Assembly: GCA_012845835.1 (NCBI GenBank)
Contig: JABAKD010000007.1
Location: 11,844,011 to 11,908,010 of the forward strand
DNA length: 64,000 nucleotides
Reading direction: 5' to 3'
Source of the DNA: Undaria pinnatifida
Lineage: Eukaryota > Sar > Phaeophyceae > Laminariales > Alariaceae
Positions 1 to 12,523 of the stretch are shown piece by piece. The translations under genes and the position numbers were made by a program. Positions within the stretch are counted from its first letter, which is position 1. Every line of letters starts with the position of its first letter. Below the pieces are notes generated by a model that ran no database searches, was not told the origin of the DNA, and was given only the letters and a program-made list of their open reading frames with translations.

Positions 1-194
1 ATACGAAATTCTGCCTTTTTGCACGACACCGCTGTGCTGTGAACAAAAAGCGTAAATTAAATACACGACAGGGCGCGAACAAAACAAAAATACAACATGC
101 TCTCAGCAACTGCGTACTCCGTCCCACAAATGACCTTGACGAAAGGACAGCTGCAAATCCAAACTTGGCAATTCACGTTTCACCAGCACCGTTC

Positions 195-522
195 TCAAGA
201 CTTCATGCCCCACATCCTCCCTGCGCCAGCAACAGCCTGCGCTTTAGCCGCAAGGATTCGTAGAGCTTTCGCGCGTACGTCCTCCGTATCTGGGTGTTCG
301 TCAAGGAGCACGCCTGATTGGCTAAAGGCCTCAACGAGAGAAAAAACACCCTTTTCAAACAGCGTCATGAAGCGCAGGGCGAGGGTAGGCACTTTGATGT
401 GTGTGTCCCGGCATTTGACCGTGTGGTAGCGGAAATAATGGAAAGGTTGGACGACTTTTCTATCTGTGTCAAACCCTTGTAGCCTTGCAGGCAATCTTGA
501 TCGCGTTCTGTGTCGGACGAAT
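195..522 (-). CDS. Unidentified open frame, possible exon
   Basis: I do not recognise this protein. The frame is open for about 108 codons, from a stop at 522-524 to the stop at 195. Its first Met is only at about residue 52, so if it is real it is more likely an exon than a whole gene. The C-terminal half is amphipathic: a hydrophobic stretch (residues 44-65), an acidic patch with DEHPDTED, then an Ala-rich helix-like stretch before the stop. This looks more protein-like than the other frames here, but the length is not exceptional for random sequence. No splice sites could be fixed. Confidence 0.22.
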
Positions 523-523
523 T

Positions 524-868
524 AGGAGGATTTTGATTCGAGAACGGGTATAAAAAAACAAAGAAAATGTGTGAATCACAAGGTGTTAGTATTCTATCAA
601 GTCTTCTACACGCCGCCCATATATCATGGTGTTTTATATATAATAATATGTCGGGGTGGTCCTTATCCAAGGCATGCCCAGCCTTACTTTGCTCTGTCCA
701 AGCTCCTATCTTTACGCTCCCCGTCCTGGCGATGCCCCTCCTCTGCTTCGCAAGCGAGAAAATCGAAAATACAAACATGCATGGAAATATATACGCACAT
801 TGAACGAATGTTAAAAATATTATTAACAAACAAATGTTTCCGAGTGCAATGCTCTCTATTAGGCCTCA
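524..868. other. No gene recognised
   Basis: AT-rich sequence with overlapping short frames on both strands and no recognisable motif. Confidence 0.5.
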
Positions 869-869
869 C

Positions 870-1187
870 GTCCTCCAAACCTCGGCCCTCCCCTCACTGG
901 TTATACGGTTTGCACGATACACTTGATATAGCTGATGCTTTTCCCTCCGCAGCTGTCAGATTTTGTCCCCTAAACAATGGGCTGAACAGTTTCCGCGCGC
1001 AGACTGACTAACATCACCCTGTTGACCCTGATAGCCACACTGTAGTTGCAAGGGGAGTCGCCGACCTATATTCTTAATGCGGACACACAACCCGTAACAC
1101 ACGCGCGATCGGAGTATCACACACAGTTCGTAAAATGGTTGGTTTCGACACAATAATCTTCGATCTCACTGCTAGCTGGATTGTACT
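870..1187 (+). repeat. Poly-C composite repeat, 3' tail copy
   Basis: This is a diverged copy of the conserved tail of the poly-C composite family. It holds the TCCGCGCGCAGACTGAC block (about 990), CCTGTTGACCCTGATAGC (about 1018), the GGGGAGTCGCCGACCTATAT block and CGCGATCGGAGTATCACAC, ending in an AT-rich stretch. The same order occurs at 13345-13565, 33455-33690, 38255-38475, 38775-39005, 59085-59320 and 59500-59745, and inverted at 27280-27535 and 61005-61135. No protein is encoded. Confidence 0.85.
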
Positions 1188-1189
1188 TC

Positions 1190-1938
1190 ATTTTTCAAAT
1201 AATCCGCAAGTATCGTCGATTCCATAACATGTCGGAACGCCATCAACGCTATCAATACGTTTTTATCCCAACGTACATCATTATCAGCAGTATACGGCGA
1301 TTCAGTTAAAACCGACGACCTGCAATATTTTGCAGGGCACATCATTCAGCACCACGTTCCAGCAGTGAGTCAGTAGCACGATAAACCACGCTGTATTCCA
1401 ACACAACGCGAATTACTGGCAACACGGGTTGATCACTTCTGCACCGCTCATCAAGCATAGACCTCAAGCGGCATGCTTAAATGTTTAGCATTGCTCGGCA
1501 TATGAGCGAGATAGTACCTCAACACTACCTTCAATTTTGCAGTACATTGACTCATGCAATTTTCGTACGGCTGTACTTTGCGTTCGTGTCACCATGCAAC
1601 ATGCATGTTTGTGTGTGCATTCATTCAATATTTCACCTTCATTTATGAAACTCAACTCCGACTTGTTTACCATGCCCGAGAGTTGAGCCAGGTAGACACA
1701 ACATGGAATAAGACATGTATGTTCCTCCTTCGGTACGTTACTCCCTCAGTACGTCCAATGTCGATCGCACAACCGAGTGTATTTACTAAGCATATATGTC
1801 TGTGAACCGTGGCTTTGACACTCGAGGCTCCAAATTACAGGACACGCTCCACTCTCAACAATTCGCCATATGCGGGGGATTGGGGGGGGAGGGGGCAAGG
1901 GGGGGGGGTTGTCATTCTCAAATATTCGTTCATTTATT
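1190..1938. other. No gene recognised
   Basis: Only short overlapping frames. A G-rich run near 1874-1910 precedes the poly-C element. No domain motif seen. Confidence 0.5.
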
Positions 1939-1939
1939 T

Positions 1940-3600
1940 GAGAGAAAAAATAGTTTGGAAAAGGAAGCCCAGGCAGATGTGTAAAAATTGCGGTAAACAA
2001 CCTTACCAACCCATTACGTATGGTATTTCGTACATACCGTCTGCATGATCGCTTCCCAACCTATGCTAAACGAAGTATGACTAACGAGGTAACGTAATTG
2101 AGCGCGTGTATACCAAGTATGACTAACGAGGTAACGTAATTGAGCGCATGTATACCAAGCGTTCCTAAAAAATTGACGATTCGCATCCCTTCCTCTAATG
2201 CTCAATGGCGGAGACAGTACATGGCCACATACATCATCTCGCATGCTGTATTTGGCAGTACATATCTCTTTCGTATAGTTAGCGATGTCAGAAAAAAATG
2301 GTAACTGTATGATGGTGGTGAAAAACAGTGCATGACCACATCACGTAGCCTGTTGTGTTTGATAATACGAATCTCTTTCTTATAATTTGCGATGTCAGAA
2401 AATAATGGTAACTACAATTATTCTATAAAATATTTCAGCTTTCGATCCATGTATCATACAACAACAACTTATGAAGATTTACACACGTTTTTTACTACAC
2501 TTAAACACTGGGTTGCATGCTGCATCGAACATGAAACCTTCTAGAATATTGAACATTACAAGCCAGATGATATAAAGGGATGTCTTATCGCTTCAATCGT
2601 CAGGTTTGTCCCCTTTGAGAATTTATAGTTTCCGCGCACATATTGAAATGTCCCCCCCCCCGCCCCCCCCCCCCCTCCCCTCCCCCTCCCCTGACCCCTC
2701 TTGTTCATGAAAAACACCCCCCCCCCCCCCCCCCCCCCCCCCGTCCGCCCCCCCTGTCCCCCAATCCCCCCCCCTTCCGCCTAGTTTGCCCCAACGCCCC
2801 ACTCACAATCGAAATCGGCCAGAGTAATAAACACCTATACGCAGTTGATATCACGTCATTATATTTCTGACCATCCATGACGTAGTTTTCAATTATTTTT
2901 CCCCCGACCCCCCCCCACTCCAACGCCCCCCTTTTTCCAACCACCCGCACGATCGCCTAGGCCTAGCACCACGCGTACACCAAGCCCCTACATATCTTTG
3001 ACCTCACAGCCGAAGTGTATTTAAATATTATTTGTGACCTAAACCTGCTAAAAAATCTCCCTCCCCCCCCCCGCCCCCCCCCCTCTCGCTCTCCCTTACT
3101 CAAACGCCCCAGTAAATATCGAAATCCGCCAGATTAGTAAACACTTCACGCACAGGATATCACCTCATTATCTTTCGAGAGCCATCCATGCCGCTGCTTC
3201 CCCCCCCCCCCCCCCGCCCCGAACACCCCCTTCTTCCCCATCACCCACACCATCGCCTAGACCTAGCACCACACGTATGACAAACCCCTCACCTAAAACC
3301 CTTCCTCTCCCCCCCCCCCCCCCCCCCCCCCGCCCCCTCCCCCGCCCCCTCCACCCCCACACCCCACCTTCCCCCCCCCCAACCCATCCCAACCCCACCC
3401 CCTCGAACACTCCACCCTCTTTCTGCTCACTGATCGTACGACTTACCCCAGGATATACATGATAAACTGATGCATCATTTCCAAAAACGTCACATTTATC
3501 CCCTCAAAATAATGTATCGTTTCCACGCTTATATTGAGCTGCCCCACACGCCCCACCCCCGCCCCAACCCCCCCCTCGAAGCGGCAGCTCTCTCAGGGAA
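1940..3600 (+). repeat. Poly-C composite element, copy lacking its 3' tail
   Basis: The left part (about 1960-2640) aligns with 11450-12090, including CCCATTACGTA, ACATACCGTCTGCATGATCG and two direct copies of a roughly 110-bp unit ending TCAGAAAAtAATGGTAACT. After 2640 the sequence alternates short conserved modules (for example the TATAGTTTCCGCGCACA module at about 2626 and its variant at about 3510) with long C-runs at about 2648-2700, 2716-2780, 3062-3085, 3200-3220 and 3308-3335. The conserved tail seen in other copies is missing, so this copy is truncated near 3600. Long Pro- or Gly-rich frames here are translations of the C-runs, not genes. Confidence 0.85.
2073..2156 (+). repeat. 42-bp tandem duplication inside the poly-C element
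   Basis: Two adjacent 42-bp units starting AAGTATGACTAACGAGG (2073-2114 and 2115-2156) differ at one base. The homologous site near 11577 carries a single unit, so the duplication is private to this copy. Confidence 0.9.
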
Positions 3601-4767
3601 ATCACTCCCTGTTGACATAAGTGGTCTGTTTTATCGTTTCTACTGCAACGGTGGCTGAGCTAGATATACTCTTGACACCGCTGCTCTCGTGCTTAGGCGA
3701 TGCCCCGTTCAAAAAAAAATATCATCAAGTTGGTGTCAGGACATTTTTTGTGATCGCTTCAGCGGTAGATCATTCAACAGCTATCGCGCTGAGCAGTTGT
3801 TTAGCCAGAGCAAAAGAGCGTGGCGAATTGATCTCTCAGAAAACAAGCGTCCAAGGTTCCTGTACGGCCGTTTTTCTTTTCTACTACTACACGGTGTTTG
3901 CATGCGTAATGGTACCAAGGCCAGTTATTCTACAGAGTAATTCTGGAACTGCCTTCAACCTGGCTTCTGAGAAGCCAAGGCTAAGCTGGGCTGGTTATCC
4001 TCATTTTTTCTACAGGGTTTTCACCACTCGCACGAGTGACTCCGTACATCTCTGCCGAAACTTCCTCAGGCGATTTTAATCCTGCAATATGAGGCTAACA
4101 ATGGACCGTTGATATTTTACACCGATATTAGGTCATCACGAACGCTTACAGCCCAAAACGAACAGGACTCTCGCGCGAATGGCCCGAAGCCAATGCCAAA
4201 GACAGTAACTCAAACTGGACGCCGTTGCTGTCACTGTCTTTGCTACACTCCACAGACCGTGTCTCATGAAGGCCTCGCGCGGTCGGGCTAACCCCACCTA
4301 CCCCCCACATGCAAATTTCAAAATTATACCTCCTCGTTTTGTTATTTTTTTCCCCACCCGCACAACTGTCCTTGTCGGAGTATTGTAGCACAATCATTTC
4401 CCAAGTTTTCTGCCTTCATATATTTGTGTACTCGTAGCGTGTACTCGGTGTTGTCTATTGATTGAACATTTGACGACTTCTCTTGCCCAACCTTTTTGTA
4501 TTTATTTCATACGAAATCATATCGCCTACTCAATAACATGTCCTCGAGGTCATACACGTCCTAGTTAGAAAGGGTGCAAGGGTTCGGGGCTGATAGATTA
4601 GCTTTTGGCGGCGGGGCCGAAAACAGGGAGCGAGAAACTGTGGTCTGCGTATGTTGAAAGTTATAACACACAATTTTGTACCTAAAGCTCTGATAAATAT
4701 TTTGCTGTTTTATTTCATATGTCCTGATTTTCATCCAACTCATCGATGTTCTCGACGCCAGGTTTCC
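3601..4767. other. No gene; one family C palindrome
   Basis: A 152-codon plus-strand frame (3621-4079) runs through a copy of dispersed family C, whose core CACTCGCACGAGTG lies at 4025-4038, so I do not treat it as a gene. The rest shows nothing recognisable. Confidence 0.5.
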
Positions 4768-5380
4768 CACCGTCCTCGACCTGGTGTGGGTATGAGACGT
4801 TGTTCGGATGTCTATTGCACAATTCGGGAGTCATACCGTATTCAGCACAGCAACAAGTCAATCAAATACTCTACAAGAATCACGCGGATGACTGCACGGT
4901 CCATGTCTTTGGGATACGTTGCTTATATTGTGTCTGAAGTCGACGATACCTTGATTCAATATAGGAGGCAGAAGTAAATGACCGCGTGAAACATGCTGGG
5001 GATGGTATGGTCGGTATTCGCTTCCTCACACGGTCTAGCCCACATGAGCGCTGCATAACAATGTCTTTGTTCCATGTTGAAGGAATCTTTGGAGTTGCGG
5101 AATGAAGGAAACACGCTGTAAGCGGTATGGTAAACGTTGTTCACAAGGTCTGCTGCCGTCATGGTTGCTCATCGAAAGCGAATTAAAATGTTAAAGACCG
5201 CTAGAAGGGTACGCACGGTAGGCGTCTTTTCAATGAAGGTGTGATCAACGTTGCTTACACGCGCTCCTCACACCATTGCTGCACGACGTATGCCTTCCTT
5301 CAATATCGAAGGCTGCATGAACCCTGCGTACTGCCCGCGGCATGCTAAGAATGATATATTCCGGGCTTTCCGTGAACGTT
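4768..5380 (+). pseudogene. EsV-1-7-like cysteine-rich repeat protein, decayed
   Basis: EsV-1-7 repeats are short Cys/His motifs (about C-X4-C-X16-C-X2-H-X12) named from an Ectocarpus virus. They are expanded in brown algae, where IMMEDIATE UPRIGHT is the known member; the molecular role is unclear, presumably metal binding. In one frame the ligand positions can be followed through four to five repeats: His 4881, then 12 residues, Cys 4920; Cys 5052, 16 residues, a TGA at 5103 where Cys is expected, two residues, His 5112, 12 residues, Cys 5151, four residues, Cys 5166. A further Cys is at 5277. After a one-base shift the family-like stretch PSFNIEG and then CPRHA follow (5293-5346). Several expected Cys or His codons are now stops or Arg, Tyr or Ser (TGA 4935; CGC 4983, 5262; TAC 4872; TCG 4824; CGT 5223). 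It is therefore a pseudogene of at least 600 bp. Gene ends and introns are not resolved. Confidence 0.7.
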
Positions 5381-6070
5381 TCTCACGTAGAACTCTTACA
5401 AAACAACCTGTCTGGGGTTTACTGGTGGGCGGTGGGCCAACCGCTCGCCCCGATCATAGATCAGTGCCTTCGGCAGTCCAATCATCAACTTCAAAGCATG
5501 GTGCAGCGTTGTTGGTTGCCAGACGTTTTCGAGTTGAGAACTCGTCGGTGAGCAACTTTCGCACTTTGACCGAAGTCAAAATTGAGACACATCCCGGGAG
5601 TGCACAACTGCCGACACCAACCTGTGGAAATATCCTTCGTACGTACGTCCATCTACGGGAAATATCCCTTATGGATAACGTTTCTTTGATTTTTGAAGTA
5701 AGAACTGGTAGTCGGCATATCCACGGATAAGCAGAATAGATACGACCCAGGAACGGGGTAAATCGTTGAGAAAAAAACACTTTTTTCCCCAACAATCCCT
5801 CAACCACAGAGGTTTTGGTTGACGTCGAATTGACCCACACCTAGTATAGCAAAGCGGCAACGAGCGTTAAATAGCTTTAAATATGACAGAGCATGTAATC
5901 AACTCGGTGTACGATCACTGGTTACAGTATGTACCGTTGCTGAACACTTGGCGATAAGACAACCTTCATCCGTCCGACGGATACGGTATCTTTAGATAGC
6001 CGCTCTCGTCATGATGCTACAACAAAAACGAGTTTGACTTTATACTTGATACCAATTCTTATGTGTCGGC
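5381..6070. other. Possible 3' part of the decayed gene; otherwise nothing
   Basis: The plus-strand frame opening near 5251 stays open to 5730 but loses all Cys/His periodicity after about 5390. No other motif is visible on either strand. Confidence 0.35.
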
Positions 6071-6074
6071 ATAT

Positions 6075-6240
6075 TTACCAATTTCCAACGGTGGTTTTGA
6101 CTGTTACACTGTTATGCAAGTCGTATGCGCGCGAAGGCGTGGTCACCGTCGTGCAGTGATAGAAACTGACTCACCGCTTATATGCATTTGCCCATGTCAT
6201 AGGATACGTTGCCCCTTGTTGGCCACATCTGCTAAGGGGA
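6075..6240 (+). pseudogene. Second EsV-1-7-like repeat remnant
   Basis: A Cys at 6115 is followed by two residues and then Tyr (TAT at 6124) where His is expected. Next comes AREGVVTVV, which matches the usual H-A-x-[DE]-G-[MV]-V context of EsV-1-7 repeats. A C-X2-H pair (CWPH) lies about 100 bp downstream. Just upstream another frame reads SNGGFDCYTVMQ, similar to the loop between the second and third Cys. Stops (TGA and TAG near 6157) interrupt it. It lies about 700 bp downstream of the main pseudogene on the same strand and may be part of the same locus. Confidence 0.4.
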
Positions 6241-6439
6241 AGGTTATAGAAATACAATTGATATGTCGAATTTTTAAGCAAGCGGTATGCTGCTATAATA
6301 CGAGGACAACGAGCAGATACTCTAGCCATTACACATCTCCTGCTGGTCGAAATTCGTTGGTCTCAAACAGGGATGACTCGCTCGAAGAGAGGCAAAATCG
6401 GCAATATTCAGCATGGCCTTGCTTTGCTTGAGGTGATGC

Positions 6440-6740
6440 AGAAGAGGTGGTGTTAACCTGAATAGTTTTAATCACCCACGGGTAGTACAGGGTGCACCTT
6501 CTCGGCCAAAGGATTTCGATTGACTCTTCTCATCAAGTATGGTACCGCCGCTTATTAGTGTCCTTCACCAAAAGGATTTTCCAAAAGACTACCCAAATCA
6601 GGTGTTGGTCGGGTCGCCTCGAACAAACGTCTTCGAAGTCATCGTTCGGCAGTACGTTTGGACCTCCTCATGCCCGGAAACCTCATACACTCCTTCCGTG
6701 GGATGACGCTTTACACGGGGATGAGATAGGGTTTACTAAC
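6440..6740 (+). repeat. Diverged family B element
   Basis: It shares the order of family B: GGTCGGGT, then CGAACAAACG.CTTCGAAGTCAT (about 6608-6645), CCTCATG (about 6665), then a right end CCGTGGGATGAC at about 6699-6710, as in 16384-16484. The left end is too diverged to place. Confidence 0.5.
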
Positions 6741-9700
6741 CGTGCTGCGGTAGTGATCCGCCAATGGGGTTGGCGTCTCCTAGGATGATGAACTCAACAC
6801 CCCTCCCAACATATGATCTTTTGACAAAGAAAGAGAGTGCTGCTCAATGAAGCAATCGCACGGCCTAGGCGTCGCGTTCTTCGATGACGGTAGCGATTTT
6901 GTGTACATATTTGACTGAAACGCGTTGCTAGAAAAATAGAAATCGTAAGGGATTCAACACGTTTCCGAAATATGTTCAATGTATTGAATCCATAGGCCAT
7001 CGGACGTTTGATCTTGTTTTTCTTCTCGATGTTTTTCAAAATCAGATTAAATAAATTGTTTAGAGTGAGAGATGTAGCGGCCGAGTATTGAATCTTTTGG
7101 AAAGACCGGTGCACTTGGGATGAAGTCTGAGTCATGAAAACCCACGATCGGAATTATGACGACTGCGGGTTGTAAGCCCCGTTATGCAGGAGACGGTCAG
7201 CAAGAACCCGTTCTACCTCTACGGCAGCACGCGTCTCACGGTTTGGTTAGCAACCCATGACCGCCTTGAAAACTTTTTATGGGCCATATCTGCCTTGTAC
7301 ACTCAGGTGCTCTAAGGTGTTTCTGATATTATATTCCCAAGAACTCTGGGTAAATCTGATATCGCTTGCAACAAACATTGGTCGAGCTTCTTGCTGCCAT
7401 GTCTTCTAGAAAATACCACACGGTACATTTGTTGTCCCAATCGGTGTTCACGTTGACCGATACTTGCTTTCGGTGACTTTTCCGTGATGTTGACGCCAAC
7501 AACAAAGGCTTTTGCTGCCGTGGGCTGATTTCAACATTGTTTTATCCAGCACACCTTCTCCTTGACATGATAGGTAAACAAAGGCTTTGTGTTGTTGTGG
7601 TCGTTACTCTGAGATACTTTTTTGCGTTATATCACACATGTGTATGTGTGTATTTCTTGGACGTCGAGCACTTGTAGAACTAGAATACATTGTCATTTTT
7701 TTTTTAAACACCAATGCTTGATTGCGAACGCGGACAGCCTTCTTCTCTTTTTCGTCGGAGTAATGTGGTTATTCATTTTGAGATACAATCATATGTTGTC
7801 GTCGATACCATCTAGTTAATCTCTTACCAGTATTCGAGAAGAAGATGGCTGTTGCGCTCGGTGTATCAGTTGTCGCGCACATGGTAACAATGTGTGGTCA
7901 ATTTGCCTAATTCCGTGAAGCAACTACTACTTGTGCGGCGACGAAGGTTTGGATTGACGTACGTGCAAGCGAGACCGTCGATACACGAACTCCCACCACA
8001 CCAGAAACCCCTTGCTCCGACATATAGCCTATTAATCGTATTCAAACCCACATCTACGCGAACGCCCAAAGGTAAGGCTGCATCAACTCAACCACTATCA
8101 GCCCGCTGGGCACTACCTTTCCCAATGGGTGACTTCAGTAAGGTTTAGGGTAGTTTTGATTACTACCAAACGAGCAATATATTCTTACTAAAATCCATCG
8201 GACGAATATGTCTCGGCACCATGGTCTATATTCCAGACATTAGTTGCCTGGGATACGTTGACCTTCATCTTCATGTTTTTTCAAACACTATCCGTCGGTT
8301 GTGACCGAACGCCCCCCCCACTAACACCCCTGCCCTTCGATAGCGTGCCAACCCCCTCCAGGTCTATTGCCGTCTTTCCACGAGCGTATTTAACAGGAGA
8401 ATATTTTGTCAGAAAACAGAAGTATAAAGTATTTAACGTTTTGCCAACTAGCCGGAGGAACCAACGGTACGCTAAGAAAGACATACCAATGTTTTCATTT
8501 GGTTAATTGGGCTATGGCTTTCTACACCACAGAACAACAAGCTCGGGGTAATTTTATCTGCATAACGTACCACTCCATTGCGGAATGTTTACTGAACTAT
8601 TTTTACATGGCAACGATACAGAGAACGCACAGGAACAAAGCGACCACTCGCGCATGCGGAACAGAGACACCGCACGATGTACTCTGGTTTCCCTTGAACA
8701 TGACCCCCCCCCTACAGGAGAGGTGGTCTAGAGCTACACTTTACGCCTGCGCAGCAACCAGTTTTCTGCCGCATGTTGGAATGACATCACATAGTTTTCA
8801 CCCAGCTTAGATAATGCTGAAATGCTTATCCTGTACCGATGGTCCAAACGATCAAATCGGAGGCGTGACCACGTAAACAAAGAGCATGCACGAATATTCC
8901 AGGGCCTGTAACGGGTACATCGATAGCAAGGCCCTTGCATATGTATGGCCGATATGAAACTCAACAGTTAGCATCTTCATGCCGGTAATTTTGTTTGCGG
9001 CTAATTATGCCGGCACAACGGCCACAAACAAAGCGTTTTCTCAGCGAAGGGAAAGGAGTCGTTAACCCTGCCGTTACCGCGACCTCGCACGGGGGGCGAA
9101 TCCGCTGTCCGTTTGACCTGAAACTAGTCACGTCATTACCCGAGGGGCACAACGGCGAAGTAGTGCTTATTGTCGTTCAAGGAGGCGATGTCGATCGCGT
9201 CGCGTTCGTCTGTCTTTTCTCCGTCGATCTTGTGGGGGTGGTTGTCGACCTCGCCCGTCTAACAATTGCGTAACAAAATGAACAGGTGACACACCAGAGG
9301 AATGGTAAGGTACGGGACGGGGCAACAATGTGAACACAATGCAAACATAGAGGGAGTAAAATATCGCGAACGTCGGGACCCAACCTCACCGAGGTTGACG
9401 AGCAGGAAAACGGGTGGTGGGGGGATCAGAGCGGTTCACGAAAAACAAGCTGGTGTAGGAAATACGAAAACTTTTATAGAGGCGCCAGCGGGGGCGGGGG
9501 GCGGGGGGGAGGACGACATAGAGGGGCAACAAAAACATAATACGGGGAAATATTAAAAATAAAAAAGGCAGTCAAACATAGGACGAAATTCCACGCAAAT
9601 GCATGTGGCCCAACAGAGCACGTTATGGGTTCATAAGAGGAACAAAGGTAATGTTCAAGAGTAGCTATTTGTGCCTTATTTTTATGAGATACGGTGTTAG

Positions 9701-10469
9701 CCGCACGGCAAAGCCCCCTTTTTCGTTCGCGCCCATGGGCGTTCGTTCTGAAATTTAGCGTTATGATCCCGTACGTTAATGATCAGACTAGGTAGGCTGC
9801 GTCATGCCAGTTACCATACAATATATCGTCAGCGCTCTATGTAGAAACCCCATTGAGTAACTCATGTCTACCAGTAAAATGGAACTCGTTTCCTTGCCGA
9901 AGTGTTGGCCACGGACAAGTTCTACAACGTCTTTAACAATAACGAGTATACGGTCGCGGCGGTGGTGTGTCGTTGGCAAAATGGGTTCATATCTTGTGGC
10001 TGATATGAGACACGAGCTACAGTGCTATTCACTGGGAAAACAACAACAATACGTTGTTGTGCAAACGGGACAGCATTCCGGTGTCATGGAACATGTTCCA
10101 TTGTGTGTGCCGGGTGGTTTCAGGTTCATCGAGTTGATACACGCATATATATTTTTCTCAAAACGAATCGTGGATAATGTACAGACATCCGAAGTTTTAT
10201 AACACTTTCGAATGGTTGGTTGAGATGAACGGTAACATGAGTCCAAACCAAGTTAGATTTCTACCGTCTCGTCACGTTTCAAGCATGTAAGTTTCGAACA
10301 TATTTAGCCACCGCCTGGAGGCTAATGACATGCACCAGTTATAAGTATAGCCTCGACCAGGATATCAACATATTTTGCTATACACGCAGTGCACCACACA
10401 CATCGACAAGCGCTAGCGAACGCCACAAAGCTACCTCGCAATGACTACTGACCCACGCACCGCGGACAC
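6741..10469. other. Long interval without a recognised gene
   Basis: Both strands carry only short frames. A 92-codon plus frame (8995-9273) and a 112-codon plus frame (9864-10202) look slightly protein-like but hold no motif I can name. The second overlaps another open stretch in the next frame (about 9900-10290), so it may be decayed coding sequence. No inverted-repeat element could be delimited. Confidence 0.4.
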
Positions 10470-10516
10470 CTGTGTGTCGATTGAATGAAGAATCCAAAAC
10501 AGAGATTTTACCAAAT

Positions 10517-10950
10517 GCGCTAGTCATCATTTACCGGATGGTAACCGCGACTCACGTGGGGGTTGGCCCTCCACACTCGAATAGGTCGTCCAAGTACCTT
10601 GCACAACGCAGCGATCACGACTTCTGTTCCCCAAGTCCTATTCTTCGGCATTTGTTGAACGTGCGATAGGTACGTGCAGTCACGTCCAATAAAAGGCACG
10701 AATATGTCCGGGAATTCCAGCGGAAGTTCGGATATTGATGGTGTGAGAGGAAAGACGAAGCCCAGGGCAGGCAAAACCGGGAACAAAGAGGTTGGTCATA
10801 GACCACGCGGGTAGCGCATTTGTAGCACGTGATGATATCAGGTTCCTGACTGAACAATGTCTTTGATTGAGACTCTTCTTGAAGACAATGGATGTGGCTT
10901 TGGAGGCATACCGTAATATAATCAAACACAATATCATGCTCTGACGCACA
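10517..10950 (-). pseudogene. OTU-protease-like remnant (C-terminal part)
   Basis: OTU domains are Cys proteases that remove ubiquitin; OTU-like domains also occur in proteins of eukaryotic transposons. The frame 10786-10520 reads TYLSHVQQM then WGTEVVIAALCKVLGRPIRV (about 10675-10585). This fits the OTU pattern Y..M...WGTE.E..AL...L.R.I.V that lies between the catalytic Cys and His. The upstream part that should carry DGNC is out of frame and unrecognisable, and no catalytic His region follows, so it is a broken copy. Assignment rests on pattern recognition only. Confidence 0.42.
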
Positions 10951-11429
10951 TCAGTGAATCGTTCATCTGGTTTAGCACGGATACATTTTGTAATATGTAA
11001 GCGACACCTGGAAAACCCAGTCTCAAACCAATAGTAACATGATCCCTTGATAATCTTGGTGGTATACTACGCATCTTGTTTCAGTGGGCGTGTTAGGGCT
11101 GGCCCAGGTAGTGGGTATGGACATTGGGCTAGCGGCAGTATTGAACGTTTCAGCAGTTCTCATCGAAGGATGCCCTCGGAGAACTTGTATCCAAACAGAG
11201 TAGTCCAAATAGCCAAGGAGACGACAGCATGCTCGTACGATATTTATTCAAACAACCGGAGCAATTTGGTAACCTGCCGGATACATGTATAGTAATGGCG
11301 GTACGACCACGATGGGGTCTACGTTTCTGCCCTTTCCTCAATACATCCACGCCTAAATGCTACAATACCTAGTTGTGGCATATGCTTAACGAGTTACATT
11401 CACCCTCGCGTTCAATAGTAGTGACGTGG
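10951..11429. other. No gene recognised
   Basis: Short overlapping frames only; no repeat boundary or motif identified. Confidence 0.5.
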
Positions 11430-12487
11430 CATGCCCACGTACATGTGAGACGACAATATTTGAAAAAGAAGCACACGCAGATACGTTAAAAGTGCGTTAA
11501 ACCGCGTTACGAACCCATTACGTAGGGTATTTTGTACATACCGTCTGCATGATCGCCTCCCCACTTGTGCCAAGCGAAGCATGACTAACGAAATAACATA
11601 TTTGAGCGCGTGTACACCAAGCATTACTATAAAAACACTGACGATTCGCATTTCTCCCTCTAGTGCTCAATGGCGGTGACAGTGCATGACCACATCACCT
11701 CGCCTGTTGTCTTTGGCAATATGTATCTCTTTGTTATAATTAGCGATGTCAGAAAATATTGGTAACTACACGATGGCGGTGACAGTGCGTGACCACATTA
11801 CCTCGCCTGTTATATTGGGCAATACGTATCTCTTTTTTAAAATTAGCGATGTCAGAAAATAATGGTAACTGCAAATGTTCAAGCTTTCGATCCATGTACA
11901 CTAACAAATTATGAAGATTGAACACGTTATTTACAACACCTCAATACTGGGTTGCTTACTGCATAAAACATCAAACTTTCAAGAACCGTATACAATACCA
12001 GGCAGATGACATAAAGGTATGCCTTCTTGCTATAACCGTCAAGATTGTCCTTTTTAGGGTTTTATAGTTTCCGCGCACATATTGAAATGCCCCCCTTCCC
12101 CCCCCACCCCTCCCCTCCCCCTTCCCCGACCCATCTTGTTCAAAATCCCCCACAGCTTTCCCCCCCCGACCACCCCCGATCCCTCCCCCCCCCCCCTCTA
12201 TTTTTTTTCTTTTTTTTTTTCGCCCAGTTTGTACAAACGCCCTACTTCAATCAAAATCGGCCAGAGTAACAAACACCTCTACGCAATTGATATCACGTCA
12301 TTAACTCTCTGACCATCCATGACGTAGTTTTCATTTTTACCCCGCACCCCCCTCACCGCCCCTCTCCAACGCCACCTCTTTTCCCACCACCCGCACGATC
12401 TAGACCTAGCACCGTGCGTATAACAAGCCCCTACATTTGATCTTACAGCCGGAGTTTATTTGACTATTACATGTGACCTAAAGCTCC

Positions 12488-12523
<36 letters not shown>

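Noticed and set aside
2643-3462. Long Pro-rich plus and Gly-rich minus frames
   Set aside because: They are translations of C-runs in the poly-C element; the same happens at 12045-13289, 27614-28177, 38516-38773 and 58410-59147.
3621-4079. 152-codon plus-strand frame
   Set aside because: Its C-terminus is read through a family C repeat and the rest has no motif or start context.
4560-5850. Ty1/copia integrase-like wording on the minus strand
   Set aside because: Only loose matches in several frames; the plus-strand Cys/His register of EsV-1-7 repeats explains the region better.
8215-8275. Possible further EsV-1-7 fragment (MV followed by Cys at +8 from Met)
   Set aside because: Only one spacing matches; the expected His and second Cys are absent.
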